From: Chitinophaga nivalis
GTDB taxonomy: Bacteria; Bacteroidota; Bacteroidia; Chitinophagales; Chitinophagaceae
NCBI RefSeq assembly: GCF_025989125.1
Contig: NZ_JAPDNR010000001.1
Location: 6,622,087-6,686,086, forward strand
Reading direction: 5' to 3'
Length of the DNA: 64,000 nucleotides
Below, one piece after another: positions 10,290-17,700 of the stretch (position 1 is the first letter of the stretch; each line of letters starts with the position of its first letter). The notes beneath the pieces are model-generated. The model saw only the letters and a list, made by a program, of their open reading frames with translations, was not told the origin of the DNA and ran no database searches. A program made the position numbers and the translations under genes.

Positions 10290-10901
10290 TTATTTGCCCA
10301 ACAGCAGCAGGATTAAAGGCAGGGGAAGTTGTTTTTTGAGAATACCAATGGCTTTGGAGATGGTGTTGTAGACAGAATCGACCTGCATCGACATAATGGC
10401 CGCTACTTCTGCATAGCTGAGGTTCTGGAAAAAGCGCAGGTAAATGGCTTCCCGCTGGCGCCGGGATAGATTGGTTAACGCCTGATGTAATAATCGTTGT
10501 TGTTCTGCAGCCGTTTCTTCGAGGATCAGGGTATTTTCATGGGGCAGGGCAAATTCAAATCCGAAGGCTTCTGTTGCTTCCCGGTGGCGATAACGACGGT
10601 CTTTTTGCAAGGTGCGTAGCAGGCGTCTGCGCAAACTGCTGATCAGATAATACCGGATATTTTTGATGTCTGCTGTCAGGTGTTCGCGGGAAAGCCAAAG
10701 GTCCTGGAAGAGATCCTGCAGGCAATCTTTCACCCGTTCCCTATCCTGGCAGAAATGCATGCCGTAGTGGAATAAATCATCCACATTCGCTTCATAGATC
10801 TGTGCAAACGCCTGTCGATCTCCTTGTAAAAATCGCCCCCATAGCGTGGAATGGGATGCTACTACGTGTAAGCCCGGGCGATAGGCTTTCCCTGTATTCA
10901 T
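10290..10901 (-). CDS. ECF RNA polymerase sigma factor (FecI-like)
   Basis: 203 residues. Region 2 covers about 28-95 (IYEANVDDLFHYGMHF, then CLQDLFQDLWLSRE) and region 4 about 130-190 (LSRRQREAIYLRFFQNLSYAEVAAIM plus VDSVYNTISKAI). It heads the set FecR, SusC, SusD on the minus strand and should direct RNA polymerase to its own locus. The ATG at 10901 is chosen because region 2 begins about 25 residues later, as usual. It resembles the second sigma gene of this window only in domain layout, so the two act on separate loci. Confidence 0.93.
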   Translation of the reverse strand: MNTGKAYRPGLHVVASHSTLWGRFLQGDRQAFAQIYEANVDDLFHYGMHFCQDRERVKDCLQDLFQDLWLSREHLTADIKNIRYYLISSLRRRLLRTLQKDRRYRHREATEAFGFEFALPHENTLILEETAAEQQRLLHQALTNLSRRQREAIYLRFFQNLSYAEVAAIMSMQVDSVYNTISKAIGILKKQLPLPLILLLLGK

Positions 10902-11043
10902 GTGTGTTTGGTTGACGTACTAAAGCTGGTCAATTATTCTGATACTTGCAAATATTTTTTGATGTACGCATAGTTACCGGCTTATTTTAGCCATATCTAA
11001 ACAGCTTAACCTGATATCGTTACAAAAGTTTTTTCAAATAAAA

Positions 11044-11074
11044 TTTTGAAAAAAGAAATAAATAATTACTTTTG
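11044..11074 (+). promoter_or_regulatory. Bacteroidota-type promoter of tRNA-Pro
   Basis: A TTTTG element (11044-11048) and a perfect TAnnTTTG element, TACTTTTG (11067-11074), lie 18 nt apart. This is the -33/-7 consensus of the Bacteroidota housekeeping sigma factor and sits 34 nt before the mature tRNA. Confidence 0.7.
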
Positions 11075-11108
11075 CCTCCCCGTCACTGAAAAGAGACAAC
11101 CGGAAGTT

Positions 11109-11182
11109 CGGGACGTAGCGCAGCCCGGTAGCGCGTTTGCATGGGGTGCAAGAGGTCGCTGGTTCGAATCCAGTCGTCCCGA
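11109..11182 (+). tRNA. tRNA-Pro (anticodon GGG)
   Basis: The 74 nt fold into a full cloverleaf. The acceptor stem pairs CGGGACG with CGTCCCG and is followed by discriminator A. The D arm is GCGC/GCGC, the anticodon arm TTTGC/GCAAG has loop ATGGGGT (anticodon GGG, codon CCC), and the T arm has loop TTCGAAT. No CCA is encoded. The 3' end (11169 onward) is duplicated at 13482, which marks this gene as an integration site. Confidence 0.95.
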
Positions 11183-11194
11183 CAGAAGAAAAAG
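11169..11194. repeat. att-like direct repeat, left copy (tRNA-Pro 3' end)
   Basis: These 26 bases, from the T arm of tRNA-Pro through the discriminator and 12 nt beyond, are repeated without mismatch at 13482-13507. Site-specific recombinases of mobile islands commonly use tRNA 3' ends as attB, and duplication of the 3' end at the far boundary is the expected scar. Confidence 0.8.
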
Positions 11195-11218
11195 GATAGT
11201 TTTAGCTATCCTTTTTTT
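11194..11218 (+). terminator. Terminator of tRNA-Pro
   Basis: The stem GGATAG / CTATCC with a short loop is followed by a run of seven T, directly after the tRNA and overlapping the end of the att-like repeat. Confidence 0.8.
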
Positions 11219-11296
11219 GTTTTTATCCAGGCCAGCTTTTAAATATAAACTATGAAAAAAGCCCTTGACGCCTTGTAACACTAATCGTGTTTACAA

Positions 11297-11596
11297 GTGA
11301 AAAAAAAGAAAATCCTTGAAACTACCGATCATCGCAGGACTTACAGTCTAGTCAAAAGACAAGTGTATGCCGTATGTTCAAGATGCCCATGGCATCCTAC
11401 ATTTTGGCGTAATTGCCCAGACAATCCTATTAGATGGATGACATATTATGGGACCCCATCCACTGCCATGAGGTTTAAAAATCCTCCTAGCTGGAAAATT
11501 GTTTCAAAAAACAAGAAACAGTGGATGAGGAAAAAATTCTTCTCGGAAAGTACTATCATCGAAGATGGTATTATTGACATTGAAATGTGGTGGTAG
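11297..11596 (+). CDS. Small hypothetical protein inside the tRNA-Pro island
   Basis: About 99 codons from a GTG at 11297; the frame is closed by TAA at 11282-11284, so no longer start is available. The product is basic and Trp-rich with a CSRCPWHP motif (CxxC), WRNCPDNP and WMTYYGTPSTAMRF, ending in an acidic tail IIEDGIIDIEMWW. There is no signal peptide or membrane helix. The CxxC and second Cys could bind a metal. It is transcribed away from the tRNA and towards the peptide array, with its own terminator at 11613-11645. I do not recognise the family, and the GTG start makes the exact N-terminus uncertain. Confidence 0.5.
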   Translation: MKKKKILETTDHRRTYSLVKRQVYAVCSRCPWHPTFWRNCPDNPIRWMTYYGTPSTAMRFKNPPSWKIVSKNKKQWMRKKFFSESTIIEDGIIDIEMWW

Positions 11597-11612
11597 TTGT
11601 AAAAAATTAAAG

Positions 11613-11645
11613 AAGGCCTTACAGTTAAGACTGTAGGGCTTTTTT
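11613..11645 (+). terminator. Intrinsic terminator after the small island gene
   Basis: The arms AAGGCCTTACAG and CTGTAGGGCT with a 6-nt loop are followed by a T run. The core CCTTACAG/CTGTAGGG recurs in other terminators of this window. Confidence 0.75.
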
Positions 11646-11771
11646 CTTTTATGGTAATCTTCGATTCTTATAGTATTTAATATCTCACACTTACCAGCTG
11701 GTACTATTCCCAGGCCTGCTCTTTGATTTTCATTGCCCGTTCACCTCTTTTAACTATTTGTAATTTTGATA

Positions 11772-11821
11772 GGGATAAAAAATATGGGGCTAAAGCAGTT
11801 TAGCCCCATACTTTTTATCCC
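11772..11821. repeat. Near-perfect 23-bp inverted repeat (hairpin)
   Basis: The two 23-nt arms (11772-11794 and 11799-11821) match in 22 of 23 positions around the loop GCAG; each arm contains GGGGCTAAA and an A- or T-rich outer part. It lies downstream of the peptide array on the minus strand and could be its bidirectional terminator, but the pairing is longer than needed for that. Confidence 0.75.
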
Positions 11822-11882
11822 AACCAGCACACTTGACTTTACTTGCAGGTCTTGATAACAAATAGTCAACCACTTACCGTCT

Positions 11883-11940
11883 CATTCTACCACTGATTTT
11901 TTCCATTCGTTTCTCGTTAAAAAGTGTCAATTACAAGTTT
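11883..11940 (-). pseudogene. Remnant leader of a fifth array peptide gene
   Basis: Read on the minus strand this segment encodes KLVIDTF and then, after a one-base frame change, LTRNEWKKISG. This matches the leaders of the two intact genes just upstream (LTRSELKNISGG and LTRNELKKIGGG). The start codon is lost (GCG at the expected place) and no six-cysteine core follows, so it appears to be a decayed copy at the downstream end of the array. Confidence 0.5.
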
Positions 11941-11971
11941 CGCCGCCACCCATTTTCAAGATAAAGAACTA

Positions 11972-12166
11972 CTATGATACAGGTACACACCGCTTCATGG
12001 CAGGGTCCCAATGTAAGGTGCAACCGCAACCGGGCGTTTTACGACAATTATTAAGAAATGGCATTCCACATATACCTCCGGAGCAATCTACTGCTTGTTT
12101 ACCAGCACCACCACTGATATTTTTCAATTCACTTCTTGTCAAAGAAGTGCCAATTATAGTTTTCAT
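11972..12166 (-). CDS. Double-glycine-leader six-cysteine peptide precursor (copy 1)
   Basis: 64 residues. The leader MKTIIGTSLTRSELKNISGG ends in Gly19-Gly20, the type of leader that a C39-type peptidase cleaves during ABC export and that resembles Bacteroidota natural-product precursors. The core (21-64) has Cys28, 33, 41, 47, 49 and 60, giving spacing 4-7-5-1-10, with TPGCGC and HWDPAMKRC. The CxC pair preceded by a Gly is reminiscent of cystine-knot mini-proteins such as cyclotides (TPGCTC), though a thioether-modified peptide is also possible. A near-identical arrangement follows at 12195. No transporter or modification enzyme is adjacent, so export and maturation must be encoded elsewhere. 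Confidence 0.8.
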   Translation of the reverse strand: MKTIIGTSLTRSELKNISGGAGKQAVDCSGGICGMPFLNNCRKTPGCGCTLHWDPAMKRCVPVS

Positions 12167-12194
12167 AGATTTATTTTAAGAATGAAAATATCGT

Positions 12195-12389
12195 TCATGC
12201 TGCTACACAACGTCTGGTAGCAGGATCCCAGGTTACGCTGCAGCGGCAACCAACTATTTTCGTACAGGTTCTGAAACCAAATGGATTCCAGCAGATACCT
12301 GTCGAACAATCCACCGCTTGCGCTCCTGCTCCACCTCCAATTTTTTTCAATTCATTTCTTGTCAAAGAAATTCCAATTTTAAATTTCAT
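12195..12389 (-). CDS. Double-glycine-leader six-cysteine peptide precursor (copy 2)
   Basis: 64 residues with leader MKFKIGISLTRNELKKIGGG (Gly19-Gly20) and a core carrying Cys28, 33, 42, 48, 50 and 61 (spacing 4-8-5-1-10). QAVDCS, GIC, VGCRC, WDPA and RRCV align directly with copy 1, while loops two and three have changed. The copy lies 28 nt upstream of copy 1, and the 5' flanks share an AGATTTATTTTAAG-like stretch, which indicates tandem duplication. Conserved cysteines with variable loops suggest selection on a disulfide scaffold; its target is unknown. Confidence 0.8.
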   Translation of the reverse strand: MKFKIGISLTRNELKKIGGGAGAQAVDCSTGICWNPFGFRTCTKIVGCRCSVTWDPATRRCVAA

Positions 12390-12421
12390 ATAGATTTATT
12401 TTAAGGATAAAAAATCTTTCA

Positions 12422-12590
12422 TTACGCCGCTACACACTGCCCGCCAATAGGATGCCAGTGGAAACCACAATGGCAAACAGGCCTCTACAGGCAAGTGTTG
12501 CGATATGGGATGCTGCATATAGCAGTGGAACAATCTACCGCTTGTTTACTTGCACTATCAGCGACTCATTTCTGATCTAATAGTCTTATA
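12422..12590 (-). pseudogene. Decayed third copy of the six-cysteine peptide gene
   Basis: The frame ending in TAA at 12422-12424 encodes KQAVDCSTAIC, SIPYRNTC, L-stop-RPVCHC, GFHWHPIGGQCVAA. All six cysteines are kept with spacing 4-7-5-1-10, but a TAG interrupts loop three and the leader is broken by a TGA and has lost the GG site. It is therefore a pseudogene of the same family, in register with copies 1 and 2 in the array. Confidence 0.8.
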
Positions 12591-12910
12591 CCGAATGGCC
12601 TAAACAAACAATACAGGATCATATCTCTAAGGTGATAATCTGTTACCTGTACGTAGCAAGATATATTGCCGCCGTCCGTACAGCATAACAACGCTGCCAT
12701 CAACAATACCAATCACTGCTAAAAATCAGCAAGGGGAATACAAAAAATACCCACAACCTATCAAATTACAGGCTACCAATTCTCCTTTGATGTGATACCG
12801 ATATTATTCCGCTAATGAATGACAATACGTTCTAAATATCCTGTCTTAGGCCATCAAACATCATCATATATTACATTAATAGCTAAACAATCCGGCTACA
12901 AACAATTATA
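12591..12910. other. Intergenic stretch in the peptide island
   Basis: I see no open frame with a recognisable leader or core, no hairpin and no repeat here. It separates the decayed copy from the divergent knottin-like gene. Confidence 0.5.
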
Positions 12911-13093
12911 CTAATAGCGGTCATAACATATCTTCAGGGTAGAATGGCACATACATCCTGGATGACACTCATAATCAAATCCACATGGTTTTCCAAGGAC
13001 TAAACAATAGGCGGCTGCCTGGCTTGCTCCACCATTAATTTGCTTCATTTTTGTTCTACTAAGTGATTTACCAAATAGTGTAGATGCTTTCAT
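12911..13093 (-). CDS. Squash-inhibitor-like six-cysteine peptide precursor with GG leader
   Basis: 60 residues. The leader reads LSRTKMKQINGG with Gly21-Gly22, homologous in style to the other array genes. The core (23-60) has Cys30, 37, 43, 47, 49 and 56, giving spacing 6-5-3-1-6. Squash trypsin inhibitors (for example EETI-II) have 6-5-3-1-5, and the third-to-fifth Cys block CHPGCMC parallels their CLAGCVC. The residue at the squash P1 position (second after Cys1) is Val rather than Lys/Arg, so trypsin inhibition is not implied. The cystine-knot fold is inferred from spacing only. It is the first gene of the array in transcription order and stands about 320 bp from the next copy. Confidence 0.75.
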   Translation of the reverse strand: MKASTLFGKSLSRTKMKQINGGASQAAAYCLVLGKPCGFDYECHPGCMCHSTLKICYDRY

Positions 13094-13254
13094 AAATAAT
13101 AAGGGTTACGGTGAGATACAGGTTACGACGTGTCATTACAGTACAGTAAGCTAAAATAACTAACACCACTGCAGTATAATTAACAATGCTTACTATAAAC
13201 AGAAAATCTACCCGACAAGAGCAGCTTTTTAAGAATAGTTATTTAGCAACGCAC

Positions 13255-13371
13255 TTATTTGCATTGGTGAACACGATCAGGATCTGAGTGGTCTTCCTCG
13301 CAACTTTCCGTTCTGAGTATGACATTACGACAACCATCATCACAATGCCATTTTGGAATTATTTGATACAT
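13255..13371 (-). CDS. Possible 38-residue Cys-containing peptide
   Basis: ATG at 13371 opens a 38-codon frame with four cysteines (WHCDDGC, ESCEEDHS, HQCK) and an acidic second half. It has no leader or GG motif and a stop lies five codons upstream. It could be a remnant core of the same peptide array or chance; coding status is doubtful. Confidence 0.2.
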   Translation of the reverse strand: MYQIIPKWHCDDGCRNVILRTESCEEDHSDPDRVHQCK

Positions 13372-13481
13372 AGCATATCTTTGTTATCGATGATCGTGAA
13401 TGCTTTCACAATCTAGTGAGTAGATCTAATGCTCTTTATTCAAAAAAGTGAAATTCAATATATTACGATGTCAGGGCGTCG

Positions 13482-13507
13482 TCCAGTCGTCCCGACAGAA
13501 GAAAAAG
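13482..13507. repeat. att-like direct repeat, right copy
   Basis: An exact 26-base copy of the tRNA-Pro 3' end and its flank (11169-11194). The rest of the tRNA is absent here, as expected for the distal junction of an integrated island of about 2.3 kb. Confidence 0.8.
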
Positions 13508-13534
13508 CCAGAGAAAATTTCTCAGGCCATTTTT
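13507..13534 (+). terminator. Hairpin with T run directly after the right att copy
   Basis: The arms GCCAGAGAA and TTCTCAGGC (one mismatch) enclose a 3-nt loop and are followed by CATTTTT. Its place relative to the repeat equals that of the tRNA terminator at the left copy, so it may be the original tRNA-Pro terminator displaced by the insertion. Confidence 0.55.
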
Positions 13535-13561
13535 ATTATTTATCCTTAATCTCCCAGAGCC

Positions 13562-14231
13562 ATGAAAATTTTCAAACAACCCATTATTTCAGCATTAATC
13601 GGAGCTGGAATCCTGTTATCTTCTTCCTGCCAAAAAGAGGGTGCTCAAGGCCCTGAAGGACCGGCCGGGATAAAAAGTTTACTGGATGTACAACAGATGC
13701 CCCCTGGAGATAAATGTACCGCTGGCGGACTTGTTATTAAAACAGGCATTGATCGCAATAACAATAATACGCTGGAATCTTCGGAGGTTGACACATACGC
13801 AGTATGTGTGTAATGGTAATAACGCCTCATCTGATAAACAAATCATAATAAAACTTGGCTGGGTAGCGGTATCCTACTCCACACAACCCTACGGCACTAC
13901 ACTTTCAATACCTAAATTTAATATCAATAATTATCCTGGTGTTGATTCAATGGCCATTTATGCTGCTCCCTGGGGCCGAAAAGATGGCGACAGCTATGAC
14001 ACTCCTGGCCCTGCAAAATTAGAGTTATATAACATCACTGACGCCACTGTTATTGAAAACAGTGCTGTTCTAGGCACGGCAACTTCCAGCACGGCCCCCT
14101 ATGTTCCATCCAACAACTTTTATACTTCTTTTCCCAGAAAGGAATTTGATTTGGGGCTGAGAATAACAGCTGTTCCTCCATCTAATATAGCTCACACGTC
14201 AGACGTAATTATGATTTTATATAGGAAGTAA
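13562..14231 (+). pseudogene. Frameshifted collagen-like/DUF7151-type lipoprotein gene
   Basis: The first frame (13562-13813) gives a lipoprotein signal (SSSC, Cys23), a collagen-like GAQGPEGPAG, then GDKCTAGGLVIKTGIDRNNN, typical of the short DUF7151 repeat that should end in YVCNG. It runs into a TAA because of an extra T at about 13796. Removing that base restores VDTTQYVCNGN and joins the second frame, which continues with LGWVAVSYSTQPYG to ILYRK at 14231 (about 220 residues in all). It may be a true inactivation or a sequencing error. It stands directly outside the right boundary of the tRNA-Pro island and has its own terminator at 14260. Confidence 0.8.
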
Positions 14232-14259
14232 AATATGGATTGCATATATTAATATTGGA

Positions 14260-14290
14260 GAAAGCCCTACAGCAAAACTGTAGGGTTTTC
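14260..14290 (+). terminator. Intrinsic terminator after the frameshifted lipoprotein
   Basis: The arms GAAAGCCCTACAG and CTGTAGGGTTTTC (one mismatch) enclose the loop CAAAA. It belongs to the CCTACAG/CTGTAGG hairpin group found repeatedly in this window. Confidence 0.75.
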
Positions 14291-14606
14291 TTATTTCATA
14301 TAAATCTTCAACTTTATTGCACTAAGTATTCTAGCTATAGCTCATTTAAATACCTTGGGGATCACAAAACAAGTCGCACAAAAAGTCTGCCCTAAGACAA
14401 TTTTTATATACACAATCTTGTCAGATTATCTTGAACTTACATTCAATCCAGGAACATTGACTCAACTTTTATAAACATCAAGTTGTCGGCGACTTCCTTG
14501 CTCCAGTTCATCAATTTTAGAAATGGATTTAAAATTTCAAAGATCAAACATGCTCTCGCTTTTTAATAGCACAACGCGTTCTTTGTAATTAATACCCTTC
14601 TGATAA

Positions 14607-14664
14607 TACATCAAATCAAACGGCATCATTAATATCAATGCTGCCGTTTGATTTGATGTATTGT
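14607..14664. repeat. Perfect 21-bp inverted repeat with 16-nt loop
   Basis: The arms 14607-14627 and 14644-14664 are exactly complementary; each contains CATCAAATCAAACGGCA or its complement. There is no T run as in a simple terminator. It lies about 90 bp past the 3' end of the minus-strand SBBP/SprB gene. It could be a terminator, an mRNA-stabilising hairpin or a mobile-element remnant. Confidence 0.75.
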
Positions 14665-14752
14665 TTGTCTGATACAGGAATCACATAATAACAGACTAGG
14701 GCCTTCCATCTTTCCCTAAAGTGAGAAATAATCCGGAACAAAAAAGATGATG

Positions 14753-17700
14753 TTATCTGATCAGGGTAATGGCTCCGCTCAGTTGCCTATCTACCTGATC
14801 TTCTCCGATATAGTGACAAACATATACATAAGAGCCACCTGGCTGTAACTGGCCACTGGTATATCCATCCCACTTGTTATCCAGTGAGGAGGACCGGAAT
14901 ACCACTGCGCCCCAGCGGTTATATATGACAAAGTTTACACGCAGCAATTTACAGCTCAGGGTGAGCGGGCCGATACGATCATTGCGCCCGTCGCCATTGG
15001 GAGAAAACGCCGTAGGCACTTCCACACAACGGTCCGGAGTATTGCAGGCTTTTACGTTTATGCTCGCAGTAGCTTTCAATATGCAACCATTGATATCGGC
15101 ACCGGTAACAGTAACCTCCTCTGAGTTCATAAATATCTTTGTAGCGGTATAGGCATTATAATATCCTTCCGGAATACTCCATGCCAGTGATTTTACCAGT
15201 TCCGGGTAGTTACTCACGACTTTCAGTTTTACTGTTTCACCATAACAAATGATGGTGGATGCCGGCAGCATGGTAAGCTGTGGTGTAAGCTGGTACCGGA
15301 CTGTAAATGATTGCGCACCCACACATCCGAATGGATCTTTTACGTACAGGGTGTGGTCACCTTGTGGAATACCTTTCAGGCTATTAGCATTACTCCATGA
15401 CTGTTGATCCAGGCTGATCTTAAACGGCGGCGTTCCCGCTGCATTTTTTATTTCGATAGCGCCCGTAATCTTCCCGCAAAGGGCATCTGTTACAGTCAAC
15501 TGGATATTCTCAGGTCCGTCCTGATCTTCGATCTTCACTGCAGGTATCGTGAGCACGCAACCTTTCCCATCTTTTACTGCCACTGTATAGCTGCCTTTTT
15601 TCAACAGGTCAAGTTTGGGAGCAGGCTGATAATTGCCTCCATTCACCGAATAGGCATATGGTGTTACTCCGCCAGTAATATCACCGATCAGGATGCTGCC
15701 GATACCTGATCCGCAATGATCATCTGTAGTGCTAATATTAGCCGCGGCCGGAGGTTCCAGGGCAATAACTTTCGCCGTAACATCAACAGCACAACCTGCG
15801 GCATCCGTTATTTTAACCCGGTAGTCGCCAGCAGGGAGCCTCGTAAAAGAACCCACTGCAACAGGATCTCCATCGTTCAGACGATAGGTATAGGGGGGCG
15901 TTCCGTTTTTTACATTGTCTATATTAATCTGACCATCAATTGGGTCACACCCCGTGGCCACCGTACCTATCTGAAAGTTCCCCGGTCCGTTGATTGCACC
16001 AATGTTTATATTGGCAGTTACCTTACAATCGTTCTGATCTTTCACAGTGACTTTATAAGTCCCTTTCGACAATCCGGTGAAGTCCCGGTTTACATCGAAA
16101 GGCTGATCTTCCAGTGCATAAGTAAATGGTGCAGTGCCACCAGTTACAGTCCCGATATTCAACCGGCCATTTTTCTTTCCGCAATATTCATCACCTGTCT
16201 TTACCTCGAATGATGACGGGCTATTGGGGGGCATAGGCAGGATAACTTCCAGGGTACGGGACAGCTTATTTTCATCGGTTACTTTTACGGTGTATTTACC
16301 TGGAGCCAGGTCACTTACCGTAGCAGTGGTAGCACCGTTGCTCCAGGCATACTGGTAAGGCGCCTTACCACAAGCCACCTGCAGCTCAATAACCCCACCA
16401 CCCCGGCAATCCGGATAGGCCCGGACATCAGCATGCACTGTCAATGATTTATTTTTCAGCTTCATCAGAAAAGCGCTGGTACCCTGGCGGTTCATCTCCG
16501 GCTGGTAATATGCGCCATTACCGGGATTGGTTACTGCGGGATTAGGCTGCGTATTCCTATTGGTGAAAAAAAGATAGATCATATTGCCCTCCTTATCTAT
16601 CGTAAAATCCGACTCCTCATAATACTCCGTGCTCCAGTCTACGGTGGTGGCAAACTGTAAATCGCCGGCTGTATTATACGTCAGGAAAAAAGGGTTAAAA
16701 CCATTCCAGGGATATTCCTGTGGCTTATCTTCCCAGAAAAAAGTACCGGGACAATCTGTATTCTTTGCAGGGAAACCTCTGCTGGAACCATTGTGGATAC
16801 CCAACAAATGAATTTGATCAGTGCTCACATCAAATCTGGCCCGGTAAACCATTAGCTGTGTGGGACCCGAAAATGTTTTGGTCCACACCAGGTTGGTTTG
16901 CTGATCAAATTTCATCAGGGTACAACCTCCGCCTGGTACATAAATATTTCCCTGCTTATCTGAAACGATGGCAGATATTTCCCCATGCAGGTAAGTAGAC
17001 CATACCATCTCCCTGTTGCTATTGAACTTAGTCAATACACGAGTACCATCCTGATAAAAATAGCCCCCTGCATTTTTGAGGGGATAGTTATCAGATCTTA
17101 CCCCACCACCCAGGTATACGTTTCCGAACCGGTCGGCATGAAGAGTGGTAGCATCATCGTCATCTCTTCCTTCCATACGGGTAGACCAATGCAATTTACA
17201 ATCGGGTGTAAACTGAGAGATGAACAACACCCGTGCAGAACCATATGGACCTCCCTGCTGTACATAAGCACCATTACCCGGATCAGCCAGCGGGAACTGG
17301 TAGCTCGTAGACCATCCCGCAATAAATATATTACCTTGCTCATCGTAAGTAATATCCCTGGGATAGGTATTAAATCCGGCATAATAACTGCTCCAGAGCA
17401 GGCGGCCATTATTATCAAATTTAGATACAAACCATTCTTTTGCTTCGCTATCAAAGTAACCGCCATTATCTTTCAGTACTACTTCTCCATACGCTGCATA
17501 GAAGTGAGCGATCCCATATACATTCCCCTGAGGATCTACTGTCATTACCCTGCCGGTAGTTTGTTTGGTCCCTGCAAAATAGGTGCTCCACAACAGCCGA
17601 CCTTCCGGTGAAAACTTCATATAGGCAACAGCTCCGTTGTTCACCAGGGAAATATCATCATAATAAGCCCCATTTCCAGGGTTTACAGTGAGTATCGGCA

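Larger units (their letters stand above)
13094..13561. other. Intergenic stretch containing the right island boundary
   Basis: It holds the right att-like repeat and its hairpin (listed separately) and one possible tiny ORF at 13255-13371. Otherwise I see no gene; the stretch looks AT-rich. Confidence 0.5.
14232..14752. other. Intergenic region with two hairpins
   Basis: It contains the terminator at 14260-14290 and a perfect 21-bp inverted repeat at 14607-14664 (both listed). I see no gene here. Confidence 0.6.
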
